Assembly: GCA_946894095.1 (NCBI GenBank)
Contig: OX335660.1
Span: forward strand, 14,203,001-14,267,000
Direction: 5' to 3'
Source of the DNA: Incurvaria masculella
Lineage: Eukaryota; Arthropoda; Insecta; Lepidoptera; Incurvariidae
DNA: 64,000 bases
This document shows, piece by piece, positions 31,891 through 43,044 of this stretch. Under the pieces are notes generated by a model, which worked only from the letters and a program-made list of their open reading frames with translations, did no database searches and was not told the DNA's origin. The position numbers and the translations under genes were made by a program. Numbering within the stretch: position 1 is the first letter of the stretch; every line of letters starts with the position of its first letter.

Positions 31891-32402
31891 ATATTTATAT
31901 TATGTTTATTACTGCGTATGTTTGTTTTTTGAAACTGCGCAAAATGTCAACGAAACGAAAACCCACAAAAAAATCGTCATCGTTACGTGCCTTTTTAAAG
32001 TGCAAAAAATTAAATAATCTCCATTTGAAATTAACCAAGAACCGCAAAGGTTGGGGCAGAAGGACACCGAACGCACGTGTCGACACGTGCGTCCGTGTTG
32101 GGTTCCGCGCCACGTGCGGTGCGGTGACGTATAATAGGACACCGCCAGTGTACGTAACGAAGTAGTCCGACCCGGCACTCTTGATCGAAACAACTAAACT
32201 TTTGATGCCTCAATTAAATTAAAATTATAAATAAATAAATAAAAAATCCCAACAGTTAGTAGGGGATAACACTTATCCACTAAATCGATCAGAACCGTTT
32301 ACGTTCTCAATCTAGTTTCCACAGAGCGAAAAAAGACAACGAAATCGTACATAGTTTCTTAGTGTATGCGCAATATAAAGGCACCAGACTAATTTACGTA
32401 AG
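31891..32402. other. Unassigned sequence with a palindromic E-box cluster
   Basis: Two or three short frames overlap here but none is recognised. The notable feature is the CACGTG cluster at 32071-32116, listed separately. Confidence 0.4.
32071..32116. promoter_or_regulatory. Three CACGTG E-boxes, two in a perfect palindrome
   Basis: A perfect 22-bp palindrome (32071-32092) holds two CACGTG motifs ten bases apart (32074 and 32084), about one helical turn. A third CACGTG lies at 32111. CACGTG is the core site for bHLH factors of the MYC/MAX and CLOCK/CYCLE type, and closely spaced pairs occur in clock-controlled enhancers. Whether it is used here is unknown. Confidence 0.3.
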
Positions 32403-32782
32403 GTAGCCTCAATAGCCCAGTGGCGCGACACTTCGGCGATCGCTCTCCGAAGTTAAGCAACGCTGGGTCCGGTCTGGTCTTGAATGGGTGACCATTCGAC
32501 CGTTGAGAGGCTGGCCGTGGTTCGGATTCCACGTTAAACCGTAGGTCCCCTTCCTTAATACTAGGTGGTAGGGTTTATCCCGCCCGGGTTGGTACCATCG
32601 CATTGGATGAACGATGGTCGAAGCGGCAATGAAAATTGTCCGTGTTTTCCATCCAGTTCAATGTAGCCGTGCAATATAAGGAAGGTCCTGGCATGGCACC
32701 TAGTTCCCATGTGGTGTGTTGGGCTAATACCATGACAGAACTTGTGGTATTAGTCATCCATGTCCAGTCACATAAAAAAAAA
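32403..32782 (+). mobile_element. SINE-B (5S rRNA-headed), full length
   Basis: Nearly the same sequence as the copy at 25703-26083, including the 5S-derived segment and the perfect 11-bp terminal stem. Differences are a few substitutions (for example TAATACTAGG for TTACTTACTAGG) and TTAGTCATCC for TTAGCCATCC. The A-run at its 3' end joins directly to a minus-strand LINE fragment, but I find no clear target duplication. Confidence 0.92.
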
Positions 32783-33440
32783 TTCAACTTCTGAACAACG
32801 GTGACCGTCAGAGTCCACGTTTCACACCCGTACGTCATAACTGGGAGGACGCATAGGTCATATATTCTGGTCTTAAAAATTTTGCGGAAGGTCAGACCTG
32901 AGAGCGAATTTAAGTTTTCAGAAGACAGCCCAACCCAATTGAATTCGTCTCTCGACCTCCTTAGACAGGCTTTGTCTACGAAGCCGCAGAATTTAACCGA
33001 GATATACGTACTCTTCAACCTATTCGATCACTGCTCCGTCGATAACGATTCTTCTTCCTGTCATAACCTCGGTCGCCATGACCTTGGTTTGGTCCCGGTT
33101 CATCTTTAAACCTACCTTTATCGATGCTTCATAAGGTCTTCCAACATGGTCTGAAGCTGAACTCGGGAACAGAAGAACAATGTCATCGGCGGAGCGAAAA
33201 TGACTGACGAAATCTCCATTAACGTTTATACCCATGTTGTCCCACTCAAGCGTCTTGAACACATCTTCCGATGCGTTAGAGAAGAGCTTGGGTGATATGA
33301 CATCCCCCTGCCTTACGCCTTTACCAAGAGGGATGGGTTGGGTATTTTCATGGAGCCCCACAGTAATCATCGCGGACCGATACTGGTTTCGGTCCGCGGT
33401 TACTGTCCAGCAGTGGACGCAAACACGCTGATTGACTGAC
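32783..33440 (-). pseudogene. RTE-clade LINE reverse-transcriptase fragment
   Basis: On the minus strand the frame at about 33020-33440 has LGKGVRQGDVISPKLF (RT motif B region), LEWDNMGINVNGDF and the motif-C region HFRSADDIVLLF. The usual FADD is changed to SADD, so a core residue next to the catalytic aspartates is lost. Then ASIKVGLKMNRDQTKVM follows. After frame breaks, 32790-32990 continues with YDLCVLPVMTYGCETWTLT. The order and wording are typical of RTE elements. Endonuclease and N-terminal RT are missing. It is dead. Confidence 0.8.
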
Positions 33441-33869
33441 TGACTCACAGGCGTAATATTAGTCATTTATAGAATTAATTAATCAAACTTAATTAAACAG
33501 TTTTTTTTTTTTTTAAGATTTTGTAATGTTAAAATTATTAAATCAAAAATTAAATAGACAAAAGTATATAAAACACGAAGCGCGAAAGTATCATGATCGC
33601 ACAAGCGCACTCGGTGGCACAGTACCCGACCCGCGAAGTATATTGCGCAACGAGTGAATCGGGTTTCGTACTGCCGACGCGCGGCGACGGGGCGGCGCCA
33701 CCAGCCCGGTCGGAGCAGCCTCATTCGAAATTCAAACTTTCCATTGCTGTTGTTTAAAGTGATTAGAAGCGCTCGCTAGTTCTTCGACCGAATCTAGATG
33801 GCGTCATTATCGGAAAAGTTAAGGCCTAATTTTACGCATACCGGCTTAGCGCATAACGGAATTTTACAC
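33441..33869. other. Unassigned sequence, GC-rich in part
   Basis: The stretch 33580-33720 is GC-rich with many CG dinucleotides and contains TATATAAAACACGAAGCGCG-like bases near 33565. This could be a promoter or merely an unrecognised repeat. No gene assigned. Confidence 0.35.
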
Positions 33870-34257
33870 GCGGCTCGTAGCCTAGTGGCGCGGGGACTTG
33901 CCTTGCATACCAGATGCCTAGGTTAAAATCCTCGCCCCATTCATGCACCACTTTCTTTCTCTTTCTGAGTTGGATTAGTGCATTTCACATAAGGTGATCC
34001 ATAGTTTGGAATCTATGTAAACCTGCCGGTACCCTTCCCCTACTAAGTTATGGGCTAAGCTGGTATGATACTATCGCATTGAATAAAAAGATGGTTGAAG
34101 CGGCAATGAAAATATATTCGTGTTTTGCATCCACTTCAATGTAGCTGTAATCATAAAGGAAATGTCCTGGCACGGCACCTAATTCCTTTGGGAATGCGCT
34201 GTGTTGGGATAACATGACGGTGGGTGTGGTAGTGGCAATCTATGTCCAGTAACATAA
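33870..34257 (+). mobile_element. SINE-A, full length but diverged
   Basis: Head GCGGCTCGTAGCCTAGTGGC with intact A box. The B box is altered (GGTTAAAATCC), which would weaken polymerase III transcription. The core and tail are recognisable with many substitutions. Terminal part: GGCAATCTATGTCCAGTAAC. An old copy. Confidence 0.85.
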
Positions 34258-35577
34258 AACCCCAATGGACCAAATAAGCACATAAATATTTATGAAGATA
34301 AGATAGTTAATAACTGGAGATTTCTGAATACATAATCTCGGTAGCCTACGAGTTGTCTCAGATTATCCTACCATGAATCACGAACGAGAATGCGTCACAC
34401 GAATCAATGGAGCTTAGTTGGAAGAATGCAGCTTAGTCTGGAGCTGCGTGTTTTTTTTCTGCCACCTGAGACTCGTTGATCTGTGAGAAGCCTTCTTGGC
34501 ACAGAGCACGGACACCGGCCTAAAATGTCAGAAAATATGTGAAGAAATTCGATAATTTCCGCACCAATCAAATTCTGCCAAATATTCCACCCAGCAAGAG
34601 CGCAGAAGGAATGACATAAACGCTTATGATTGGTGCAAAATTGATCGAATTCCTTCACATATTATCTCACATCTTACGCGATGGACCGCGAGCCTATTAT
34701 CCTCCTACGATTCCACATTATTTCTATAGTGAAAATCTTTATTTGCAAGCCAATATGGTTTACAAAAAGGCGGAATTAATGCCATGAGGCGGAGGTGGTG
34801 GAATTTTTGTTGATAACGCCCAAACAACGCTTTATCTATATCCTTATTACCAAACATTGTTTTTCTTTTTTTTACAAGGTTTTAATCTTAAAAACTTCCT
34901 GTAATTTGTAATTGTAATTAATGTAAATTTCCTGTAAAATATTCATCTTTACTCCACCAAAAAAATATTTTAAAATTCCCTCTACAATTATGAGTGTCGC
35001 TTGATGGCAAGAAAGACCTTTCCCGGTTGTACAAAATTGACGGATTTTATGAATCACAAGCAAACAAAGACCACGTTTCAGGATACTGAGACGGAATAGG
35101 TAATGTGAAAAAGGTTTAGGGGAAAATAAAGAAAAACTTTATCTCCACAACAAGCCATTACTATCGTTACGATGGGATTTAAAACAGTTTATGAGCACTA
35201 ACAAAATGGCGTCCCGTAAAATAAAGAAGGTATCTTCACTTCTGTATGAATCTTCCTAGGCGACAGTAACATAAGACACGTAATCCTGTGCATAAAATAT
35301 CTTTAATAATAAAATATGCCGTAGAAATGCCATTTGTGTATCAATATATAGGTATATTGACGTACTTATATTACTTTTCATGGCGCATAGCTATTTTTTT
35401 TTCGTTTCAATTAAGTATTTATTTAGCAAAATACATTAAATTTTAGTAGCAGCTAAAAGCATATTGCTATAAAAATGTTAAACGAAAAAAAAAGTATACA
35501 AAGTAGCATTAAAATAAGGTTATCCTATTAATATAACTCTGTGACTGCCGCCACCGAAACATTTTAAGAGGGATCTT
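34258..35577. other. Unassigned sequence with small repeat pieces
   Basis: TCTCGGTAGCCTACGAG at about 34336 may be a SINE-C head fragment. The piece 34732-34795 (TTTATTTGCAAGCCAATATG, AAAGGCGGAATTAATGCC) resembles the LINE 3'-tail fragments at 2.4 and 13.0 kb. At about 34530-34675 two phrases are inverted (GAAGAAATTCGATAATTTCC... and ...AATTGATCGAATTCCTTCAC), suggesting a foldback of ~140 bp. No gene. Confidence 0.4.
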
Positions 35578-35640
35578 TTTTTAAGCGACTTCAAAAGAAG
35601 GAGGAGGTTCTCAATTCGACTGTAAGTTTTTTTGGATGTG
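35578..35640 (+). repeat. Lepidopteran GGAGGAGGTTCTCAATTCG repeat, fragment
   Basis: AAGCGACTTCAAAAGAAGGA followed by GGAGGTTCTCAATTCGACTG. This phrase is common in lepidopteran genomes. An inverted copy lies at 37108-37160. Confidence 0.55.
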
Positions 35641-35975
35641 TGTTACGCGATTACTTCGCCAATTATTATATATTTTCTCATTATGTGCATCTTCTTACTG
35701 TTTTATCTTCTCAATATTATTTATCTACTTATGAATTTATCCGTTTTATTGTCTTGCCGGGTTCTGTAGTGTACCATAAAAGTAGTTTCTCGTTTTTGCC
35801 ATTGATTATCTGCAAAAATAAGTTCCACTTATTCTTAGTCTATCTTTAGTCCTAAAGCGGAAATAATATAAAATAAAAAATATAGAGTCATACAATAAGA
35901 CAAACCGACGCCAGACGTAGCATAGATAGACAATAAGAAGGTATTTCCTAGTTTCCTTATGTACGAAACCAAATG
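35641..35975. other. Unassigned AT-rich sequence
   Basis: A 69-codon plus-strand frame is not recognised. No other feature seen. Confidence 0.45.
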
Positions 35976-36016
35976 CTACGGAACCCAACTGTGCGAGTCG
36001 AGCTCGCCCTAGGCCG
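35976..36016 (-). repeat. LR repeat, first-hairpin remnant
   Basis: CTACGGAACCCAACTGTGCG followed by AGTCGAGCTCGCCCTAGGCC is the hairpin end of LR on the minus strand, with several changes. Confidence 0.55.
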
Positions 36017-36079
36017 TTTATGTAAGAGTAACGTCAATTACTTGGCCTAAACCCATCAAGTATAATCCGCAATGTTGCC

Positions 36080-36380
36080 GTAGGAGTAGCACTTTCTCCG
36101 GGGCAGCTCGGCGCTAACCGAACTAGAATCGGCTGCGCCTGCGCCGGTCCCCCCTCCCTCTCCCCCCCTCCACCCCTCCACCCTAGCTAGCTTCCGTGTG
36201 CGGGCGCAGCTTCTGAGCTTATCTCGCGCCTGCGCACCAGGAAGCACCGCAGCGTTGCGCAACGCCACTCGCAACACCGGCCCGTCGGCCATTTTGAATA
36301 CAATACACAATGTGGGGCCGCCTAGTCGCAACCGCATTTCTATCGTAACTCTATGGCGGGGGCGGCGCGCCACTTCTACG
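36080..36380. other. GC-rich interval of unknown role
   Basis: CpG-rich and strand-asymmetric, with a C/T-rich run (36146-36184). It contains CGGCCATTTTGAATAC, a YY1-like motif often seen near transcription start sites. A 121-codon minus-strand frame here is a consequence of GC richness. It may be an unmethylated promoter or an unrecognised repeat; nothing downstream supports a gene. Confidence 0.3.
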
Positions 36381-36382
36381 TA

Positions 36383-36678
36383 CAAAAAACCGGCCAAATG
36401 CGAGTCGGACTCGCACACCAAGGGTTCCGTACCATCGTATAAGAATTAACAAAAAAAACACTTTTTTTTGTATGGGAACCCCATTACAATTTTATTATTT
36501 TTCAATTTTACCTATTTGTTGTTGTAGCAGCAAAATAAATACACACTCTGTGAAAATTTCAGTTGCCTACCTATTACGGTTCATGAGATATAGCCCTGTG
36601 ATAGACGGACGGACGGACGGACAACAGAGGTTTAGTAACAGGGTTCCGTTGGCAATCTTTGGGTACGGAACCCCAAAA
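36383..36678 (+). repeat. LR repeat, full-length copy
   Basis: First hairpin with one change (ATGCGAGTCGGACTCGCAC), GGGTTCCGTACCATCGTATA, body, four GGAC units and an intact terminal stem-loop. Confidence 0.87.
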
Positions 36679-37034
36679 CCGGCAGCGCCGCCGGCGAGTG
36701 AGTTGGCCACTACTGATTTCCTCGAGTTTCAACGACGCGAAAGAACACGTCAGAACTTCACAGGACGATATTTCCTGCAAGGACATTGCTCTTTTCAAAT
36801 TCGTAAGCGAACTAACTAAGGTTAGGCGTTTTCCACTAACTCGCGGCTACGCTGCCGACATGCGAATCAGTTTATGTTACTACTCGCGTCATTTCCATGC
36901 TCGCTGCTTTGTTCATTAGCACCACCAATGTTCGGAATAAGTTACGTTAATGTTGTCTGTGGGACACCATAATAGCAATAGTTGTTAAAACATGTTCATA
37001 GGGAACTTAAAATAATGAAAAAAACGGGCTAAAT

Positions 37035-37089
37035 GATTAGCTCGAAACGTCGGAGAATGTCTCTTCCTGCCGCGTGAAAAGCCGTAACA
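37035..37089 (+). repeat. Right-arm copy of the 28.0-kb foldback
   Basis: GCTCGAAACGTCGGAGAATG, then TCTCTTCCTGCCGCGTGAAA and GCCGTAAC. Only one arm and part of the centre are present. Confidence 0.6.
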
Positions 37090-37107
37090 TTTTTCAAACA
37101 TTAAAAA

Positions 37108-37160
37108 ATATATATTCCGACGAATTGAGAACCTCCTCCTTTTTTTTTAAGCCGGTTCAA
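37108..37160 (-). repeat. Inverted copy of the GGAGGAGGTTCTCAATTCG repeat
   Basis: CCGACGAATTGAGAACCTCC then TCCTTTTTTTTTAAGCCGG. It mirrors 35578-35640, about 1.5 kb away. Confidence 0.55.
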
Positions 37161-37227
37161 AAATTCATTACAAGAAACAACTGTTTTTTTTTACATAATT
37201 CTGTTTATTTGATGACCTAGCCTTCCA

Positions 37228-37395
37228 ATCCAATAAAGACAAACCTCCCTTACTAATAAACCCAGATCATCATCTGAATAGTTATACAATGTTTTGTCCT
37301 CTGCATTGACATGCAGTTTAGAATTGGAGAGACATTGTATAACTGTCCAGGCGGTGATCTAGGTTTATTTGAGTTTGTGTCCCCACATTTTACAA
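37228..37395. mobile_element. Foldback MITE, about 165 bp
   Basis: Left arm AATAAACCCAGATCATCATC through ATAGTTATACAATG (37256-37300) pairs with right arm CATTGTATAACTGTCCAGGC through GATCTAGGTTTATT (37330-37369). Weaker complementarity extends outward through GACAAACCTC and its mirror. The loop is about 30 bp. No coding capacity. Confidence 0.65.
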
Positions 37396-38290
37396 ATTAT
37401 ATCAATATCCTTTATTACTTACAACAACACCCGTGACTCCAAGAAGCACCAAACGTCAACGAAAATCGTTTCGTACCTGAAATAAAAAAAACAATACTTG
37501 AATATATTATTGCACATTATAGAAGTCGTTCTGAGTTTCCAAATTAACGTTCGATAATGTATTTACTTTAAGCCAAGGCCTCACTTTTTATTTTCGTTCA
37601 TCGTTTTCGACGATTCTTTAAAACATACCCGTGCGATGTGATGTAGTAATGTGCAAGGATCAGCGAAGAATTATGTTCGCAAATGATACTGTATTTGAAT
37701 TGTCAGTCTACCATTTATAAAATGTTAATATAACTCAGATATAATTAAAAGTATAGATGCTGTAAAAAAATGCAATGTAGACGATATACGACACAAAATA
37801 ATTTAATAAAAAAATTACGGCGAACAATGCACAGAGATTTTTTACAGTGAACCTAGAGACGAAATTTAAAGAAAGGGACACATATCAAATACATACACAA
37901 AGTGATGGAGTGATACATTCAGCAACACAGAACCCATGAAAATATATGAACTATAAATAAAATGGCATCAGGCCCGCGCAATGGGGCGGAAGAACCAGAA
38001 AACCGGGCCCCGGTCGTTTTCGCGCGGAAATGAATTTTCGCGTTCGTCCGGGTCTGAACGGGGGCCATTTCCTCGCATAAACGCGGCGCCAACTCGACCC
38101 TAATGTCTAGGGTTGACACCACAGAAGAGAAAAAACATTAGTAGTGGCATGTCGTTAGACGACGTGTGTCGTATGCCATACAATCCAAACATCGGAGCGC
38201 GAACGTGCTCCCGAAATGCTTTCACCAAGTCTGCTTCCACCAACACAAGCCCTCGAACAGCACATCTGCGATTGCGTGTGGCATGTACAT
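37396..38290. other. Unassigned sequence
   Basis: No gene. The GC content rises at 37970-38120. Short frames there are not recognised. Confidence 0.45.
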
Positions 38291-38949
38291 TTAAGGTGGC
38301 CCTTCCCGGCGGGACTAACTTATTCGCGGGCATGGCCTAAAATCGTTCTATCGCGCACTGGCACTGTTTCAGTTTTAAAGAAAAAGACATTCTTCGTGAT
38401 GAGGAGGATGCAGCACGTCCTCAAAGCAAATAATGCGCATAGTGTTTGATTTGGTCAAATTTACAAAAAAAAAATATCAAAAGACTTATAGCTAAAAGTA
38501 AATCACGAACACTGTAATATAAAATAAAAAAATAAATATTCCGAGAGGTCACTACATATTTGCGCAGGCAGACCGACACATTTAGCTTCAGAGGGTTGGT
38601 ATTTATCCTATGAAGTCAGTTTCAGCAATTTACGTTATCGTTACCATATTTGACGCGATCTCCTAGTCTATAAACTGACTTGGAATCTTCATGGAACGAC
38701 TAAGGCTTAATGACTAAGATTTTTTAGATTTTTTTGTTTTATCGTTGAGTAATCTACGTCCATACTTGTTGTTTAAAATGCGCGAAAAATTCAAACTTTC
38801 ATACCTTAATACTTAGAATGCAAACACAATTTTACAACGACTACAGACATCAATATATGTAGGTCGATCAAATAAATCTTGAGAATGAGATATATGTGCA
38901 TGATCTTTTCACGTTTGTATGGGGAGTTAAGCGGGAAGGCCCACCTTAA
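38291..38949 (+). mobile_element. TTAA-1 MITE, copy 6, with a nested LT-1 remnant
   Basis: TTAA at 38291-38294 then GGTGGCCCTTCCCGGCGGGA. It ends GGGAAGGCCCACC before TTAA at 38946-38949. It is more diverged than the other copies and enlarged by the insertion at 38536-38672. The AT-rich sequence around the insertion is the family's usual internal region. Confidence 0.8.
38536..38672. mobile_element. LT-1 element, internally deleted copy (nested)
   Basis: It keeps the outermost ATATTCCGAGAGGTCACTAC and then jumps to GGCAGACCGACACATTTAGC, continuing to GCGATCTCCTAGTCTATA. So it has both ends of the ~560-bp element but almost only one terminal arm between them. It lies inside TTAA-1 copy 6 and must be younger than that copy. 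Confidence 0.72.
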
Positions 38950-38984
38950 GTTGCGTTGGTAGTTTAAGACAAAAAAAAACAAAA

Positions 38985-39176
38985 AAAAAAAACGACTTTA
39001 AAGAAAACCGGGCACGCGGTGCGCCAGTCAAGGGAACCTTGGTTACCTTGGCTGACACCGATTCAAAAAAATACAATAATCATCGTTACAAAAATGGCAA
39101 TTATTTTTTTACTTTTTAACTTGGAATATTTTGTCTTTTAGTCGGTTTTTTTAATTATTTTTAAGTCGGTTTAAAA
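38985..39176. repeat. Short AT-rich repeat with AAACGACTTTAA-type ends
   Basis: Starts AAAAAACGACTTTAAAGAAA and ends AAGTCGGTTTAAAAATTTG, with a second internal TTTTAGTCGGTTTTTT. The ends are weakly inverted. A lepidopteran repeat of this type is common; class not assigned. Confidence 0.4.
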
Positions 39177-40279
39177 ATTTGACGCACCGGGTCTTATAGT
39201 AGGCGTGCTAGGTGGCACATCTCTTCCCTTCTCGATCTGAGGTCGTCACCGACCGGAGTTCAGACCGAACCCATTCTTTCAGAAAACTTCTGAAGTGAAG
39301 AAGCCCGCGTGGTTTATATCGCGGTCAGTGATTTGATCTGAATGCTATGCAATGTATGCTATGAAGGGAAAATGAGAATATTCAACATTGATGTTTACAA
39401 CAGAACATTGACGTTTCTTCTGTTATTGGGTTACTTCATGAGTAGGGTTTGATATCACCAATCAAGGTCCAATCATAAAAAAAACGATCAATCGTGAATG
39501 TGTTCACGTGCCGAGGGTCTCTTCACTACTGAACAGGAAGAAACTTTGCGCTTCAGAAATCTTTCAGCAAAAGCAATAGTTGATGAACAATCATATAAGT
39601 TTGCCTGCATTGGTATTTTTTTCAGAATTTTAATATATACTAAACGCGTGTGACTGACAGATACCAGAGCCAGATTACAAGGGTCCCTTTTTTCGCTCTC
39701 TGCGATGGGACCCTAAAACGAAGTACTCGTTATTAGGGTCTATATTGACTCGTTTACCATAACAGCACTTTAAAAATACTTCATTTACGTGCTTTGAAAT
39801 CTGAATCATTTAGCTTAACGAGAATTTTAGATAACCAGCTTAATCTGTGATGATCCAAAGAGATGTAGCAAAAAAGGCTGTAAATAATTTGGTTTAAGGG
39901 CGGCATAAAAGTTGATTGCGTTCATTTAGATAAAGGCGTAATTTAAACCACATCTTATAATTAAAAAAACCTATTTTAAAATTGCAAATGACGAAAGTTA
40001 CATACATGGTCTAGATATATTTCAAACCTATAACGATAAATATCTGACATTTCGTTCAACCTTTTTTGCATTATTTTAAATATTTGCCTAATATATAAAT
40101 CAAAGCACCAGGATAGAGATGTGTATATAAATAATAGCTGGAATAGCAATGTGTTTATTTTGTATTTACAAATTCGTTAAATATTTTTGTTATATTATTA
40201 AATTTTGTTTTACGTACGCCGTATAACGACGAACTGAACCAATCCGGCTGTTATCACGCCTTAAGAGAAACCTATTCAT
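39177..40279. other. Unassigned sequence
   Basis: No gene recognised. Parts near 39890-40055 resemble 16270-16520. Confidence 0.45.
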
Positions 40280-40584
40280 TTTTAAGGTTCCGTACGCAAA
40301 GGGTGAAAACGGAACCCTATTACTAAGCCTCCGCAGTCCGTCCGTCCGTCTGTCACAGGGGTGTATCTCACGAACCGTAATAGGTAGGCAGCTTAAATTT
40401 TTCACAGAGTGTGTATTTATGTGGTTTATGTATAGTGTGTGTGTGTGTATTATAACAACAAATAGGTAAAATAAAAAAAAATATAAAAAATAAAGGGGGA
40501 CCCCATACAAAAAACGTGTTTTCTTTGTGTTGATGGTACGGAACCCTTCGTGTGCGAGTCCGACTCGCACTTGGCCGGTTTTTA
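40280..40584 (-). repeat. LR repeat, full-length copy
   Basis: Terminal stem-loop (TTAAGGTTCCGTACGCAAAG through CGGAACCCTATTACTAAGCC), CCGTCCGTCCGTC, body with a GT microsatellite (40435-40449), then TACGGAACCCTTCGTGTGCG and the intact palindrome into CTTGGCCGGTTTTT. A 169-codon minus-strand frame that crosses it is not a gene. Confidence 0.88.
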
Positions 40585-41035
40585 CATTAAAGGACGTGAC
40601 ACAAAAGAGTGGCGCAATATATTTGGCGATCTGTAATCGCCTCTTGTACCAACTCGAAACACTAGATCCAGACGCGACAAAGAAACTCTGTTGCGTCAAC
40701 TCGAGAATTATCTACAGCCATGGCATTACGCTCACCGAACATGTCGATAAACAACAATATCGCCGGAACCCAACTGATCCCGAGCTAATATCCGACCAAA
40801 TCCGCGTGCTTACGTAACGTATTGAAAAGATAGAAGCGAAGCCGCAGAGATGACGAATAAGTATCCTGTAAGTATATTATCTAACATAACATATTCAGCG
40901 CACGGATTCTTCTGGAGTGTGTCCCCGACCCTGCCTACGCACCCCGGCTGGGCCACAGTAGAGATAAGTCGATTCACTACAACCCAGAACGCAATATTTA
41001 TCTTCTGACGCCCACGCAAAAGATTCTTACTGATC
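40585..41035. other. Unassigned sequence
   Basis: A 96-codon plus-strand frame starts inside the LR repeat and runs through 40814. It is not recognised. Confidence 0.4.
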
Positions 41036-41411
41036 TCAGAACGGCCCGTAAGCTATGTTCCCCATACAAACGTAGTTTACTAATCATTTGAAAAACACTA
41101 TTCCGATTAGCTTGATATTTGGTATATAATATTCTACAATAAATATCTGTGTCTGCATGTCTTTCTTTTGCTGAAAACTGAAGCAATTCAAATTACAGGC
41201 ATAAGAAAATCTTCATACAAATTTTCTTTTCTCTGTTGTGTGGCACAGCATACATTTTTCGAATAAACAAACACGTGCAGACATCGATATTAGTTGCCTG
41301 ATGATAAGTCTCAAATATCAAGAAATTTGGAACAGGGGTTTTCAAATGATTAGTAAACTACGTTTGTATGGGGAGCGTAATTTTGCGATGCTTACGGGCC
41401 CACCTTACGTG
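41036..41411. mobile_element. PAL-1 palindromic MITE, copy 1
   Basis: Left arm GAACGGCCCGTAAGCTATG... with CCATACAAACGTAGTTTACT. Right arm AGTAAACTACGTTTGTATGG ending GCTTACGGGCCC. The inverted similarity extends inward through ATCTGTGTCTGCATGTCTTT and its mirror CACGTGCAGACATCGATAT, so most of the ~375 bp is palindromic. The second copy is at 59106-59493. Confidence 0.78.
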
Positions 41412-43044
41412 TTTCTCTATGGCGACATATCGCTCAATTATGCGTGGGAAAGTCAAGATATATTAAAGATATTTACAGCCAATCATATTATTACATTTGC
41501 TACTAAGGATGACGAGAACCCATTTCGTTGATTCATTCAATTAAATTCAATGCAATTATCTTTCGTCCTCAGGTACACTTTGATACACTTAGAAAACGTC
41601 AACTATTTTTTTTGTTGTAATTATAAGTCCTAGCAAAGTTCAAGTCGGTTTGATAAGAGCTGAAGTTAGATGTTGCTGAAGTTAACGATAAATACATTTC
41701 GATAGTAAAAAAAACAGTAATTTTGAAGAATCATGTTCACGCTATTATCAGAAGATAAAATTATCAGTCTCTGGTGCTTTGATTTATTCATTTAGATAAA
41801 CGTGCATAAATATCAATCAAAATGTTTGAAAAAAGATTAAGGGCATTTGTACGGTGTAAACGAAAAGTAACTTTGGGATTTTTGTACCTGGAGGTGGTGG
41901 CAACGGGCATAAGTTAATCGAATTGACGGATCAATCAAATTGTGACAACACGTCAAAATTTGATTTCAACACGTCAATTTTAGTGAACCGCGTGTAGTTC
42001 CTTCCATACTGTCCATACAACGGAACTGACCTGTTTAATCATACGTTTTTGTCCTATCGTGCACTCGGCCCTTATGTAGTTTGACTACCATAAGTTGAAT
42101 AAATAAATGAAATTAAATGAAACTAGCTTCCTTGATTGTCAAAACTACAAATGAGCTGATGTGTGTTGGTCGCCATTTTGTTCACTTTCTCGTGTACTCG
42201 AGTAACCCTTAAAGAGAGTAGTATTTTTCGACAGCAAGAAAAATCGGAATAATAGCGATGGTGTAAACGTTTATCAGTAAGGCAGCAGGAGTTCGTATCA
42301 AATTGCACACACTATTGCTCGACGCACCTAAGGCGGCTGAGGGGATGGCAGGGCGGCGACGGTGGGCGGCGCCCTGCCACGTGAACCGTACGAAATTCAG
42401 TTATAGATTTTGACAAGCACTTTACTTAATGGCAAGACTCGCGGGCGATGCACGCCGGCATGTAGACGGTGCATGCCGTTACAAAAACGTATAAGCACTT
42501 AACGTACATTTAGGTTTCATTATATACAGGTAGCTTTACATGGAAAAGTACTAGCTGGAAAAGAGGAATGGAGATTCTGAGATCATGTATACTTTTCTAG
42601 TCTCTGGGGTTGATTTATTTGAACTAAGTGCCTCCAAAACGTTTGCCCGTACGGTGCGGCATTCATATTAGACAGAAAGGCAAAAGACAATCGTGAAGTT
42701 GGAAAATTAACTTGTACCAGTTGTGTAAAGGTAATAAATAATTTGGATAAAATTATCTTATCTACAATGCTTCTTTGTGATTTTGGTTCAAAGTGATATC
42801 TCAGATAATCCTTATGCAAGTCTCATATTGTTAACAAGCATATGCTGTCCTGCTATAAGTACAACGAAATCCCCCGATTTCTCCCTTACATCTTGGTAAA
42901 TTTAGATATAAAATTATGGTAAGTGTTAAGCTATAAGCAGAAACAGACCGCTCAAAAATCGGGTGAGACGTGCTATAGTTATAAACCGACAGACGGACGA
43001 ACAGACAGACAGACAGGCGCCAGACGTTAGATTATTAAAGATAT
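41412..43044. other. Unassigned sequence
   Basis: No gene recognised. GTAGTTTGACTACC at 42075-42090 matches the end of the 15.5/17.6-kb repeat. A GC-rich patch lies at 42325-42385. A GACA/GACG microsatellite lies at about 42990-43015. Confidence 0.45.

Noticed and set aside
32575..33018. A 147-codon minus-strand frame with a LINE motif at one end
   Set aside because: It is an accidental fusion of an antisense SINE-B with a fragment of an RTE-like LINE, not a gene.
40190..40699. A 169-codon minus-strand frame
   Set aside because: It spans a full-length LR repeat with its microsatellite. The predicted protein includes translated hairpin and GT repeat and is not conserved in other LR copies.
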